Under the pieces are notes generated by a model. That model saw only the letters and a list, made by a program, of their open reading frames with translations. It had not been told where the DNA came from and ran no database searches. Below, piece after piece: positions 18,372 through 26,542 of a stretch of 64,000 bases of DNA. The DNA comes from Acetispira formosa (nom. nud.). Its GTDB lineage: Bacteria; Desulfobacterota; Desulfarculia; Adiutricales; Adiutricaceae. The stretch lies in the NCBI GenBank assembly GCA_023525915.1, contig CP026657.1, positions 3,434,001-3,498,000 on the forward strand, in the 5' to 3' direction. The stretch's first letter is position 1, and each line of letters opens with the position of its first letter. The translations under genes were made by a program, and so were the position numbers.

Positions 18372-18700
18372 ACGGATTAGGTAAAACTCGGCCGGGCGGG
18401 CGAAAAAATTTCTGACGTCGCTCGTAATTTTCTCTGATTCCCGGCCGGGTGGCTTCACCAGAGGTTGGTGAGTGCGTGCCCGTCCGGGGAGCAAAATTAC
18501 GAGCGACTTACAGAAAATTTTTCGCCCGCCCGGCCTGGTCAGTGTCGGCGTTGGAAGAGCGGCCGTTGGGCTTTTCTTGCATAAGCCGAACTTGTCCAGA
18601 AGGGCGGGGCGGTGAGATTTCTCCAAAGGTGACCACGATTTTTACTCACCGGACAGGCACGGATAAAGCAAAACACCCTGGGAGCACTCGGCCGGCCACA
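18372..18700 (-). repeat. Family B hairpin repeat, copy 2 (reverse orientation)
   Basis: Same arms as the copies near 2.75 and 28.65 kb, inverted: CGGCCGGGCGGGCGAAAAAA at the left, TCGCCCGCCCGGCCTGGTCA at the right. The conserved CCAGAAGGGCGGGGCGGTGA is near 18597-18616, and outer sequence extends to about 18700. The following 18700-18915 holds a hairpin, CTTGCCAACGGAACCGTTGG (18864-18883, continuing to 18887), possibly the end of the M14 transcript, but with no clear U-run. Confidence 0.78.
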
Positions 18701-18915
18701 TAAAACACCAGAAATGACAGACATATCCCGGATGCGGAGTTCCGGGTTTAATATCATCATTGAGGCTTTAAAAATGGCCGGGGCGACAGCGATCATCAGT
18801 AGCCCCGTCGCAATGGCCAAGATACCCGGCCGCTTTTTAGGGGCATGCAAAGTTGCGGGTGAACTTGCCAACGGAACCGTTGGCAAGTCCAGTCATTAAG
18901 GAGGCCGCCTTAGGA

Positions 18916-19860
18916 TTAAGCCCCGTAGGCGATCAGCACGTCTTTTTTGTTGGTGGAGAGGGTGTAGAGCTGATAGAGGACAGTGCCGTCAGTTTCAGCC
19001 CGATACTCAGCCAGAGTGCGGCCGAACAAGTCGAACACCCGGCCCAGATTCTGGCCTTTAACCACTTTCTGGCCAAGCTTCACTTCCGATTGCCAGGCGG
19101 CGTCGTGCTCGGATTCCAGATAAATGACCTTAGTCATTTCAACCGGCCGGCTGGCCGTAGGCTCCATTCCGCTTTTCAGCAAGCCCAGATGATTCAGCAC
19201 ATTCCTGATATCTTTCTTATAAAGGTCAACATCGTTTCTCAGGCAGAATCCGGCTCCGCCCCTCTCGACCAGGATAGCCGGAGTTCCGCGAACGGCGGCG
19301 GAATTATAGGCTCCAGTGAAGGCACCAGAGCGGACCATGAAAGGCACATCGAGCACCATGGCCGCCGCCTTGGAGGCTTCTATGACTTTTTCATCCGCAT
19401 GGCCGGGGAAATAAACATATGGAGTCAGTTCTTCATATATGTCGCCGCTGTGAAGGTCCATATAGAAATCGGCCGCATCCGAAATGACCGTCAGCCACCA
19501 GGCCATGCGAGAGGCCAGGCCGCCATTAGGGTCACCGGGGAACATCCGGTTGAGGTTGTCGCCGTCTTCCGGCACAATGGCCGAAGCTCTGGCCTTGAAC
19601 GCTGAGGTGTTGACCGGGTGAATCATTATCAGGCGGCCGTGAACATCTTCTGGATTCAGTTCCCGGGCCAGTTCAATGGCGGCCAGGGTGGCCGGATATT
19701 CGCTGCCGTGTATGCCGGTGGTGATCAGCACCGAGGGCCCGTCGCCCGCTCCGCCTATGGTGGTCATGGGCACTTCGAAGGGAGTGTTCGCAATTGAAAC
19801 CGGGGACTGATTTTTCCGGCCGGGCTTCACTGTCCGCCAAATGTTTTCCAAGCTGTTCAT
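18916..19860 (-). CDS. Succinylglutamate desuccinylase / aspartoacylase family (M14-like) metallo-amidohydrolase
   Basis: 314 residues. Zinc ligands are visible in TTGIHGSEYPATLAAIELA (HxxE, about 47-65) and in FYMDLHSGDIYEEL (His, about 140). A C-terminal beta domain includes VIYLESEHDAAWQSEVKLGQKVVKGQNLG. These enzymes remove acyl groups from amino acids or related small amides. It starts 9 bases after the permease remnant, so it lies in the operon controlled by the upstream cobalamin riboswitch. That context suggests work on a corrinoid- or cobalt-related compound or imported peptide, which is inference. It is intact, unlike its neighbour. Confidence 0.82.
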   Translation of the reverse strand: MNSLENIWRTVKPGRKNQSPVSIANTPFEVPMTTIGGAGDGPSVLITTGIHGSEYPATLAAIELARELNPEDVHGRLIMIHPVNTSAFKARASAIVPEDGDNLNRMFPGDPNGGLASRMAWWLTVISDAADFYMDLHSGDIYEELTPYVYFPGHADEKVIEASKAAAMVLDVPFMVRSGAFTGAYNSAAVRGTPAILVERGGAGFCLRNDVDLYKKDIRNVLNHLGLLKSGMEPTASRPVEMTKVIYLESEHDAAWQSEVKLGQKVVKGQNLGRVFDLFGRTLAEYRAETDGTVLYQLYTLSTNKKDVLIAYGA

Positions 19861-19869
19861 GATATAACC

Positions 19870-20430
19870 TCAGTTGTCTTTCTGTGGATCGAGAATGTCC
19901 CCCAGGCCTTCGCCCAGAAGGTTGAAAGCCGAGACTACTATTAATATGGCCAGCCTGGCCAGTTCCAGCATAGTGGTGCCGATGTCCATGTCGGCTGTCA
20001 CTAAGGATATGGCGATGTCGGAAATGCACATGATGAGGCTGTCGATTATCCCGCCGGCAAATCCGGCCAGCGCACCAAGGAGAGTCCCCGCCGCCCAGAC
20101 CACCGCCACCATTGAGAGGGTCACTGTGGCCGGTCGGTGATTCAGTATGGTGGTGCTGACAGGTTGCTTTGATGACAGTGTGTGGTCGAGGTCGTCGCGC
20201 ACCACACCGGACAGCCAGGAGCTGTATTGCATCAGGAAGGGTATGTTCAGGTCCATTTCATCGCGCACGGCCTGAAGACGTTCGGGGGAAGGGCGGTTGC
20301 CGCTGTCGGTCAGCATCATTTCGGCCGTGTCGCCGGGAGAGAGGAAGGTCAGGCAGAAGCTGAATAAACTTACGCCCAGCAGAATGACGGTGATCTGCAT
20401 CACGCGCCGGAAGATTTCTTTTTCATCCAC
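19870..20430 (-). pseudogene. Chimeric remnant of a Nik/Dpp-type ABC permease pair (NikB start fused to NikC parts)
   Basis: 186 residues, against about 300 for either parent. Residues 1-95 match the start of a NikB/DppB permease: first helix, LTFLSPGDTAEMMLTDSG, RPSPERLQAVRDEMDL, QPVSTTILNHRPATVTLSMV. From about 96 on it reads as NikC/DppC: GALAGFAGGIIDSLIMCISD, then near the end VSAFNLLGEGLGDILDP, the classic NikC terminus. The central NikC loop with the EAA contact region is missing. Two deletions therefore fused nikB and nikC in frame. It probably no longer transports. The frame is open and follows a cobalamin riboswitch, so it may still be expressed. Confidence 0.7.
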
Positions 20431-20454
20431 AAAAGGCTCCCTCTCAATTGGGCA

Positions 20455-20770
20455 TAAAAAAAACGGATCATCAGATGATGATCCGGGCGCCCATTTTTCC
20501 CAGAAGGATCAGACGGCCACAACCCCTGGCCATATGATTTCCGCGAGTTTACATACTACAGCCAGTTTACGGCAACAGTGAATCACGATATTCGATACAG
20601 GCAGGTTTTCTGACTTCATCCTCCATTCGCAGCCTTCCCATCTTAAAGACAGTGGCGCACGTGGCGAAAGGAGCCGGTAGCCGGACCGGCGCCAGGATTT
20701 ACAGCGATGGGCTCGTCCCCGAATTTCACGGGGTTCCCTCTTAACTCCAACAAGGAGCACCTGCATCTTT
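20455..20770 (-). ncRNA. Cobalamin riboswitch with intrinsic terminator, upstream of the permease remnant / M14 operon
   Basis: Minus-strand order: GCAGGTG, GGGAACCCCGTGAAATTCGG, CGCTGTAAATCC, GCCACTG, GGGAAGGC, and the B12-box variant GTCAGAAAACCTGCCTG at 20598-20614. A terminator follows at about 20457-20485: CGGATCATCA, short loop, TGATGATCCG, then eight T. It lies just before the start at 20430. This is a second, sequence-distinct class I aptamer within 4 kb of the first. Confidence 0.92.
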
Positions 20771-20824
20771 TTCTCAAAAATAACAGGTCAGAAGGTAGGT
20801 GTCAATCATAAAGCTTTAAGGTGG

Positions 20825-21660
20825 AGAAGGAGTGCGGCCTTTGGCCGCGCGATTTAAAGGACTTGGCCTTTCGGCCAACCAAAGGGTTCCACCCTCTGGA
20901 CTCCGGCTGGGGGAGGGCCCACGCTGGCCCTGCCCCAGACCCCACCCGCGCCAGGGGGGCGGAGCCCCCTGGACCCCCAAGAGGTCTGGGTCAGCTTACA
21001 ATTTCACCTTCCCGCACCGCCGCAACTCGCTTCGAGTACGAAGCTCAGACAAGCGGCGACGCTTCATACTTTGTCCGCTTTAGGTGCTATAGGCAGTTTT
21101 ACGTTGTGCTGAAACATTCTGCGATAGGCAGCTTCATCGGCAGAGTGGTAGTTCACGTATGTTCGGCTTAAATCAGCTTCCCCTTAAAGGCCCTTTCCAG
21201 TGCTGTTAGTCCGTCTCTCTGCCATCTATAGCTTTTTAATGAGTTGCCCCTTAGAAAAAAGACGGCCAAGTCTCAACGTTACAGCACTGAAAAAACTATC
21301 TGAGGGGAAAGAGTAATCAGCCGAACATACGTGAAGCAACAATCATCCACTGAAGCTGCCTATAGCAAAATGTAACAGCCCAATGTGATGTGGCTGGCAG
21401 CGGTTGAAACATATGCTGTATGAAGCGTCGCCGCTTGTCTGAGCTGAGCTTGCGAAGCGAGTTGCGGCGATGCGGGAAGAAGCAAATTGAAGCTGACCCT
21501 GACCTCTTGGGGTTCCAAGGGGCTTGCCCCTTGGCGCGGGTGGGGTCTGGGGTAGGGCCCGCGTGGGCCCTCCCCCAGCCGGAGTCCAGAGGGTGGAACC
21601 CTTTGGTTGGCCCTTCGGGCCAAGTCCTTTAATTGCGCGGCCGTAGGCCGCTTTCCTTCT
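20825..21660 (-). repeat. Family C giant palindromic element, copy 1
   Basis: Outer arms of about 330 bp are inverted copies of each other: GTGCGGCCTTTGGCCGCGCG and AAAGGACTTGGCC at the left, GGCCAAGTCCTTTAATTGCG at the right. Further paired segments run inward (ACTCCGGCTGGGGGAGGGCC; GCTCAGACAAGCGGCGACGC). The centre, about 21130-21340, pairs TTCACGTATGTTCGGCT with AGCCGAACATACGTGAA. It is inverted relative to copies 2 and 3. Short frames inside recur because of the repeat and are not genes. No transposase is present. Confidence 0.85.
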
Positions 21661-21819
21661 CCCTCTTCAGAAGGAGCTCCCAAACATACGTCAGGTTTTA
21701 TTGAAACCGGAGAAGTGATATAATGTTTTCGAGCTATGATGTACTGCGCCAGAATTGCTATGCTTTCCAGATTTCCCAATCACCAGGGAAACATAATCCC
21801 GATTATTGCCGGTGTACGC

Positions 21820-22608
21820 ATGACTATTAAACAGTCAATCGACCAAGGCCCTGAAGCCGCGTCGAAATATTCATGGAAAATAAATTTTATCTGCTTATTG
21901 CCAACTCTCACCATGTTGCTGACAATGCGCGTTTTTATCGGCTCCGATACTGAAACAAGCCTTTTCTTTACAGCATATCGCACCACTAACACCACCCTGA
22001 CCATATTCATTCAAACCTTTACCGATTGGGGCAACGCGGTGCTTTATGGTTTCTATGGCTATCTGCTTCTCCTGGGAAAATACAAGAATAAGCCGGACCT
22101 CTTCTACTTAGCGGGCGCCTGCCTCATTGCCCACCTCCTGATTGTAGTGGCCATTAATCCCTTTATCAAGGCGGCCATCGGCCGCCCCAGGCCTTTCGAC
22201 CCCGGCCCGCTGGTCCATTTTGCTTTTGATAGCCTCCATGTTTCTTTTCCCTCCGGCCACACCACTGCCATGGCCGGGTTGGTTCTGCCGCTGGCCCAGA
22301 GGTTTGGCCGCCATTGGCTGTCAATCATCGTTCTCGGCCTGCCTCTGACCGTTATGGGCTTCACCCGCGTCTATCTCAACATGCATTATCCCACTGATAT
22401 TCTGGGCGGCCTGTTAATGGGCAGCCTACTGAGCTGCCTGGCCTGGCGGCTGATCCCGGCCATGCACTCATCAATGTTCGCCTTCTTGCTGAATTCAGCG
22501 ACGGGCGATGTTGCCCAGCCCCAGGACCAAAAGAGCGGACAAGCCGCAAACCGCGATCACTACAGCCATCGGGAGGGCCGTCCCGTTGTGAATGACGCTG
22601 GTGACTGA
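21820..22608 (+). CDS. PAP2-family phosphatase (membrane phosphatidic acid phosphatase type)
   Basis: 262 residues. The three-part phosphatase signature is complete: KAAIGRPRP (about residues 122-130), PSGHTTAMAG (about 147-156) and TRVYLNMHYPTDILGG (about 185-200), within six predicted membrane helices. Such enzymes dephosphorylate undecaprenyl-pyrophosphate or phosphatidate-type lipids on the outer face of the inner membrane. The start is uncertain: 21820 gives a normal N-terminus but has a weak ribosome site, and the frame is open to 21736. Its last 114 bases overlap the 3' end of the convergent MFS gene, and the tail (after about 225) looks unconserved and hydrophilic. Confidence 0.85.
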   Translation: MTIKQSIDQGPEAASKYSWKINFICLLPTLTMLLTMRVFIGSDTETSLFFTAYRTTNTTLTIFIQTFTDWGNAVLYGFYGYLLLLGKYKNKPDLFYLAGACLIAHLLIVVAINPFIKAAIGRPRPFDPGPLVHFAFDSLHVSFPSGHTTAMAGLVLPLAQRFGRHWLSIIVLGLPLTVMGFTRVYLNMHYPTDILGGLLMGSLLSCLAWRLIPAMHSSMFAFLLNSATGDVAQPQDQKSGQAANRDHYSHREGRPVVNDAGD

Positions 22609-23706
22609 ACTGACCAGACCGGCCAAAGTGAATTGTGCCATGCCTATCAATGATGAGGCGCTTCCGGCCCGCTCTCCGCTGGCGGCCATAGCCACGGCGG
22701 TGGCGTTGGCGCAGATGATGGGGATGGTCAGGAGCGCCACGAAAAGGAAAGCCAGGAGAACTGCCAGACTGGGCTGCCCCTGAAAAATGATGACCAGACT
22801 GAGCGCGGCGGCGGCAACGCTCATCAGGGCCAGGGCGCCGGCCAGCACCTGCCGGGCCGAGAATTTTTTTAGGAGAATAAAATTGCTTTGGCTGAAAGCG
22901 GTGGTGCCCAGACAGAAGAGGCCAAAGGCCCAGCCATACTGGGTTTCATTTAATCCATAAAGAGCCATCAGCACAAAGGGCGAGCCGGTGATGAATGCGA
23001 ATATGGCCGCGCCGCCCAAGCCGCCTGACAGCGCGGGAACGATGAAAGCATTGCTTTTGAACAGGGCCAGAAACCCGGCCGCAATTTCTTTGGGGCCTTG
23101 TTCCAGCCTGTTTTCCGGCGGCAATGATTCCGGCAGGCTGAATAAGGAAGCGATAAAACAGGCCGCTCCCAGGCAGGTCAGCAAAACAAATATCGAGGGC
23201 CACGCGGTCAGGGCCAAAAGGTAGCCGCCGATTACCGGCGCGGCCACCGGGCCAATGGATTGAACGGCCATCATCATGGTCAGCACCCGGGCCGAGGAAT
23301 TGAGGTCGAAAGTATCCCTGATTACGGCCCGGCTGATGATCATCCCGGCACAGCCGCCAATGGCCTGAATGAAACGCAGAATCAGGAATACCTCTATATC
23401 GCGCACAAAAATCAGCCCGGCCGAGGCGGCGGTATATATGATTAGCCCGGCTAAAAGCGGGCGGCGGCGGCCGAAACGGTCGCTCAAGGGGCCATAGGCC
23501 AGCTGACCCAGGGCCAGCCCGAAAAAAAACACTGAAAGAGTAAGCTGTATCCGCGGCACTTCAGTATTCATATCGCCAGCCATGGCCGGAAAAGCCGCCA
23601 GATACATATCCGTGGAAAACGGCGCAAAGGCCGTCAGTATCCCCAGCATGACCGTGAGCTTGGCTGTACTGACCCGCCCGGCCTGTATGCATGTCGCCTG
23701 ATTCAT
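22495..23706 (-). CDS. Bcr/CflA-type multidrug MFS transporter
   Basis: 403 residues with 12 predicted helices. The family marker FSTDMYLAAFPAMAGDM lies in helix 1, MFS motif A GPLSDRFGRRRPLL at about 70-83, and RAVIRDTFD at about 128-136. Members export drugs and sometimes amino acids by proton antiport. The ATG at 23706 has AAGGAAGC in front. An upstream in-frame start lies inside the regulator. The TetR gene upstream ends at 23708, so both are one operon with an auto-regulated promoter. The 3' end overlaps the PAP2 gene on the other strand. Confidence 0.9.
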   Translation of the reverse strand: MNQATCIQAGRVSTAKLTVMLGILTAFAPFSTDMYLAAFPAMAGDMNTEVPRIQLTLSVFFFGLALGQLAYGPLSDRFGRRRPLLAGLIIYTAASAGLIFVRDIEVFLILRFIQAIGGCAGMIISRAVIRDTFDLNSSARVLTMMMAVQSIGPVAAPVIGGYLLALTAWPSIFVLLTCLGAACFIASLFSLPESLPPENRLEQGPKEIAAGFLALFKSNAFIVPALSGGLGGAAIFAFITGSPFVLMALYGLNETQYGWAFGLFCLGTTAFSQSNFILLKKFSARQVLAGALALMSVAAAALSLVIIFQGQPSLAVLLAFLFVALLTIPIICANATAVAMAASGERAGSASSLIGMAQFTLAGLVSSVTSVIHNGTALPMAVVIAVCGLSALLVLGLGNIARR

Positions 23707-23707
23707 G

Positions 23708-24328
23708 TTATTGCTTCCTTTCACTCACTTGCTCATCGGGCAGCAAAAAGGAAAAGGCCTTCCTGTAAATTGAAAGAAAGGCTTCTGTCGTTTTTGAATC
23801 TGATTGGGCCGCCCGTATTGTTCTGCCTTCGTTGAGAGTGGCGATATACTCAGCCACTCCGTAAACTTCTTCGTCACTTAAATCAGCAAATTCGGCCCGC
23901 AGTGATTTTACCGCCTTGGCTTTGCGCTGAGCGTCGGCCTTGCTCAATATCATCGCCACCGACGGATTGCGGGTGGCCTCGGCCAGCATTTCCAGATAAA
24001 TTATCCGCTCCTTCCTGATATCCTCAGAATCGTCGGTCATTTCTCTGATAATGATGTCCGCCAGATCACGGCTGTCCTTAGCCGCTATGATCCTCTTCAA
24101 CTGCCGTTCAGTCATGGTTTCGACTAAGGCCCCCATAATGGCTTCCTTGCTTTCAAAATATCTGTATAGCTGGCCTTCACTGAAACCGGCTTCGCGGGCG
24201 ATCATGGCCGTGGTGGCCCTGTGAAAGCCATGCGTAATCACGCAGTTCATGGCCGCTTCAACTATCTGGACCCGCCGGAGACGGTCCCGTTCGTCTCTGG
24301 GCAGTTTTCTCAGTTCAGTCTGGTTCAT
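23708..24328 (-). CDS. TetR-family regulator of the adjacent MFS transporter
   Basis: 206 residues. The N-terminal TetR helix-turn-helix runs from about residue 20 to 70, with GFHRATTAMIAREAGFSEGQ and LYRYFESKEAI. The rest is an all-helical ligand domain with no close signature. It is the first gene of a two-gene operon with the MFS pump. A perfect palindrome at 24348-24371 overlaps the promoter, which is the standard design for ligand-induced, auto-repressed efflux. Confidence 0.92.
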   Translation of the reverse strand: MNQTELRKLPRDERDRLRRVQIVEAAMNCVITHGFHRATTAMIAREAGFSEGQLYRYFESKEAIMGALVETMTERQLKRIIAAKDSRDLADIIIREMTDDSEDIRKERIIYLEMLAEATRNPSVAMILSKADAQRKAKAVKSLRAEFADLSDEEVYGVAEYIATLNEGRTIRAAQSDSKTTEAFLSIYRKAFSFLLPDEQVSERKQ

Positions 24329-24347
24329 AATCTGTCTCCAAAAATAA

Positions 24348-24397
24348 ATGAGAGTGATTGCTCACTCTCATTATAGGGCAAAACTTTCCGTCCGCAA
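24348..24397 (-). promoter_or_regulatory. TetR operator and promoter
   Basis: The operator is a perfect palindrome: ATGAGAGTGA, TTGC, TCACTCTCAT (24348-24371). On the minus strand a perfect -10, TATAAT (24375-24370), touches it. A -35-like TTGCGG lies at 24397-24392 with a 16-bp spacer. Repressor binding would block polymerase. Confidence 0.82.
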
Positions 24398-24453
24398 GTT
24401 TTTTTTCACAGAGGTAAGGAAATTATAATGATATGAAACTGATTACGGCCAAT

Positions 24454-25008
24454 TTATTCAGCCGGAAGCTCTGGTGAAACCGGCTCCAGCGGGGCATTGT
24501 CAGTCGGGGGAGCTATGCCTTCAGCGGCCATTCTCTGCCGCAACACGGCCAGGCTGGTGTCATAGGCCTCCCGGTTGGGCTCCAGTTGGGCGGCCCGGTA
24601 GATGTCGGCATAGGCGTCGTTGAGCTTACCCTGTTCTTCATAGACCCGCCCGCGAAAGAAATGGGCCTGGGGATAGCCCGGCCATTGACGCAGGGCGCGG
24701 CTGAAATCCAAAACGGCTTCATCCAACTGCCCGGCGTCGCGTTTGGCTTCGCCGCGCAGAAGATAGCTGATGGCCCGCTCACGTTTGGTCAGGCCCCGGC
24801 GCTGGATGATTTTGGAATAGGCCTCAATGGCCTCGGGGTAGTTGCCGCGCCGATGGGCCAGATAGGCCTCTTCCACCAGGGCGATGGGGGTGGTGCCCGG
24901 CGTTTCCGGGCCGTCGTCGTTCTGGGCCGGAAGGGGGGAGGGACAGCCAAAACTTATCGCGGCCAGTGAGACGGCGGCCAGCATGAAGATTTTCAATATC
25001 CGCATCAT
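24454..25008 (-). CDS. Small TPR protein, probably exported
   Basis: About 184 residues. A basic, hydrophobic N-terminus (MMRILKIFMLAAVSLAAISFGC) looks like a signal sequence. The Cys may be lipidated, but the -3 position is not ideal. Three TPR-like repeats follow (about 45-150), for example YLAHRRGNYPEAIEAYSKII and AHFFRGRVYEEQGKLNDAYAD. The end is proline-rich. TPR proteins mediate protein contacts, and no specific partner is evident. It starts shortly after the AEC carrier gene and probably shares its transcript. The exact start is uncertain among GTG 25014, ATG 25008 and ATG 25005. Confidence 0.75.
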   Translation of the reverse strand: MMRILKIFMLAAVSLAAISFGCPSPLPAQNDDGPETPGTTPIALVEEAYLAHRRGNYPEAIEAYSKIIQRRGLTKRERAISYLLRGEAKRDAGQLDEAVLDFSRALRQWPGYPQAHFFRGRVYEEQGKLNDAYADIYRAAQLEPNREAYDTSLAVLRQRMAAEGIAPPTDNAPLEPVSPELPAE

Positions 25009-25020
25009 ATGCACCAGTCT

Positions 25021-25977
25021 TTACGGCATCAGTGAAATGACCACCATTGCCAGAGGTATGGTTATCAGTGACATCAGGGTCGTCAGGGAGACGACGACTG
25101 AGGCGTATTCCTTATCCGAACGGTAATAGCCGGCCATGAGCACCGCGCTGCTGACCACCGGCAGCGAGGCTTGAATGATGAAAACCTTGGCCATCAACGG
25201 GGGCAGTTCCACAAACCGCATCAAAAGGATGATAGTGGCCGGGCTGATGATGAAACGGCCGAATATGAGCATCAGCACATCCCGGTCGAGCCGGATTTGG
25301 CGAAAATTGACTCCGGCCAGAGTTATGCCGATGAAGATTATGGCCAGCGGAGTGGTCAGACCGCCGATGTATCCGGCGGCGTCCATAATGAAATCCGGCA
25401 CCCGGAGCCCCAGCATTATAAATAACAGGCCCACCGCGAACCCCATGAGCGGCGGCGAAAAAATTCTTTTCAGGCTGGCCCGGCTGAAGACGCCCTCTTT
25501 TACGGTATTGCCGCCGTCCAGACTGAGGAGGTAGTTGCCAATGGTCCAGAAAAAAGTGGTGTTGGCAAAGAAATACAACAGCACATAGGGCAGGGCTTCT
25601 TCACCAAATAGGGCGATATTGATCGGAATACCGATGAATATGGTGTTGGAGGCCACAATGCCCGTTCGGAAAAGCCCGGAGCGGCCCTCCGGTTTCTTCA
25701 TGAACTTCGACATCAGGCTGCCGGCCAGAAAGGTCAGGGTTATGGAGGCGGCGGGCACGGCCGCGCCGTAGACCAGGTGGATAAGGTCATCGTGGTTGAA
25801 AGTCCCCACGACATTGCTGAACAGATAGGGGGGCAGGGTGATTAGGGTGACCAGCCGGGGGAGCATGATTTTGGTATCTTCACCGAACCAGCCCCTTTTG
25901 TCCAGAACATAGCCGACCAGCCCGATGAGGAACAGGCTCAATACGCATTCGACAGCTTGTTGAATAACCGCAAACAT
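25021..25977 (-). CDS. AEC-family (auxin efflux carrier) transporter
   Basis: 318 residues, ten predicted membrane helices in two five-helix halves. Features include LIGLVGYVLDKRGWF near the start, ASNTIFIGIPINIALFGEEA in the middle and QASLPVVSSAVLMAGYY near the end, all typical of AEC proteins. Bacterial members carry malate, malonate or other carboxylates. The substrate is not predictable. A small perfect hairpin, AATGCAGAGGT / ACCTCTGCATT (26041-26065), and a family E element lie in its leader. Confidence 0.85.
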   Translation of the reverse strand: MFAVIQQAVECVLSLFLIGLVGYVLDKRGWFGEDTKIMLPRLVTLITLPPYLFSNVVGTFNHDDLIHLVYGAAVPAASITLTFLAGSLMSKFMKKPEGRSGLFRTGIVASNTIFIGIPINIALFGEEALPYVLLYFFANTTFFWTIGNYLLSLDGGNTVKEGVFSRASLKRIFSPPLMGFAVGLLFIMLGLRVPDFIMDAAGYIGGLTTPLAIIFIGITLAGVNFRQIRLDRDVLMLIFGRFIISPATIILLMRFVELPPLMAKVFIIQASLPVVSSAVLMAGYYRSDKEYASVVVSLTTLMSLITIPLAMVVISLMP

Positions 25978-26040
25978 ATTTCAATTTTTCAGCCGGACAG
26001 AGAGCGGCATGTTATGGATATTCCTCAAGGCCCTAATGTC

Positions 26041-26065
26041 AATGCAGAGGTAAAACCTCTGCATT
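26041..26065. repeat. Perfect 11-bp hairpin in the leader of the AEC gene
   Basis: AATGCAGAGGT, AAA, ACCTCTGCATT. No U-run on either side, so it is more likely a regulatory or mRNA-stabilising hairpin than a terminator. Confidence 0.5.
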
Positions 26066-26099
26066 AAGTTATAGTAACACAATTTATCTGATCCGGCGA

Positions 26100-26205
26100 T
26101 TTATTTATGGCTTATAAGGACCAAATTCTTTGAACGCCCCTTCCCGGCCGTTACTCTACACTCAGACGGGCCGCCGCCTCGGCGTTGGCGGCGGGCTCTG
26201 CCCGC
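26100..26205 (-). repeat. Family E junction element (inverse of the copy at 29.66-29.77 kb)
   Basis: Read on the minus strand: GCGGGCAGAGCCCGCCGCCA, a GC-rich hairpin, then GTCTGAGTGTAGAGTAACGG, CCGGGAA and TTCAAAGAATTTGGTCCTTA. It is near-identical to 29664-29775 and shares ACGGCCGGGAAG with the family D elements. It overlaps the last ~15 codons and stop of the HU-like gene. Confidence 0.7.
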
Positions 26206-26476
26206 TGTTCAGGCGGCTGAAAAGGCCGGGGCTGGGGCGGAAGACGACTCCGACAGTTTTGGTGGAATTCTGATAGCGGCGAAGCTGGAAGCGGCCGAAA
26301 CCGCGCAGAATGACCGGGCCGCCTCTGACCAGACTGTCGGCCAGGCAGGCTATAATCTCTTCCAGACCGGCCCTGAGCACTTCGGCGGGAAAATGGGGCA
26401 GAGTTTTCTTCAGGTGAATCAATAAGATTCTTCTGGTGAGGGTCGGCGGACGGGTCTGTACAGGTGAAGAGGCCAT
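26162..26476 (-). CDS. HU/IHF-family DNA-binding protein
   Basis: 104 residues. The fold signature is readable: a helical N-terminus (LLIHLKKTLPHFPAEVLRAGLEEII), GGPVILRGFGRFQLRRY for the start of the beta saddle, and FRPSPGLFSRLN at the end, as in IHF and HU. It bends and packages DNA. It lies downstream of the large TPR gene and likely shares its transcript. The tail after about residue 90 (GQSPPPTPRRRPV) is encoded by the family E element, so the natural C-terminus was probably replaced by repeat sequence. Confidence 0.82.
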   Translation of the reverse strand: MASSPVQTRPPTLTRRILLIHLKKTLPHFPAEVLRAGLEEIIACLADSLVRGGPVILRGFGRFQLRRYQNSTKTVGVVFRPSPGLFSRLNSGQSPPPTPRRRPV

Positions 26477-26542
26477 TGACGGCTCCGGCTCCGGGTATGA
26501 ATTAAAAACAGGCCGGAGGAAAATCCCCCCGGCCTGGACGCA

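Noticed and set aside
21360..21779. Frames of 70-140 residues with a repeated Arg-rich MKRRRLSEL... start at several sites (also near 36.0-36.8 and 61.4-62.4 kb)
   Set aside because: They lie entirely in the family C palindromes, appear on both strands because the arms are inverted, and resemble no protein family.
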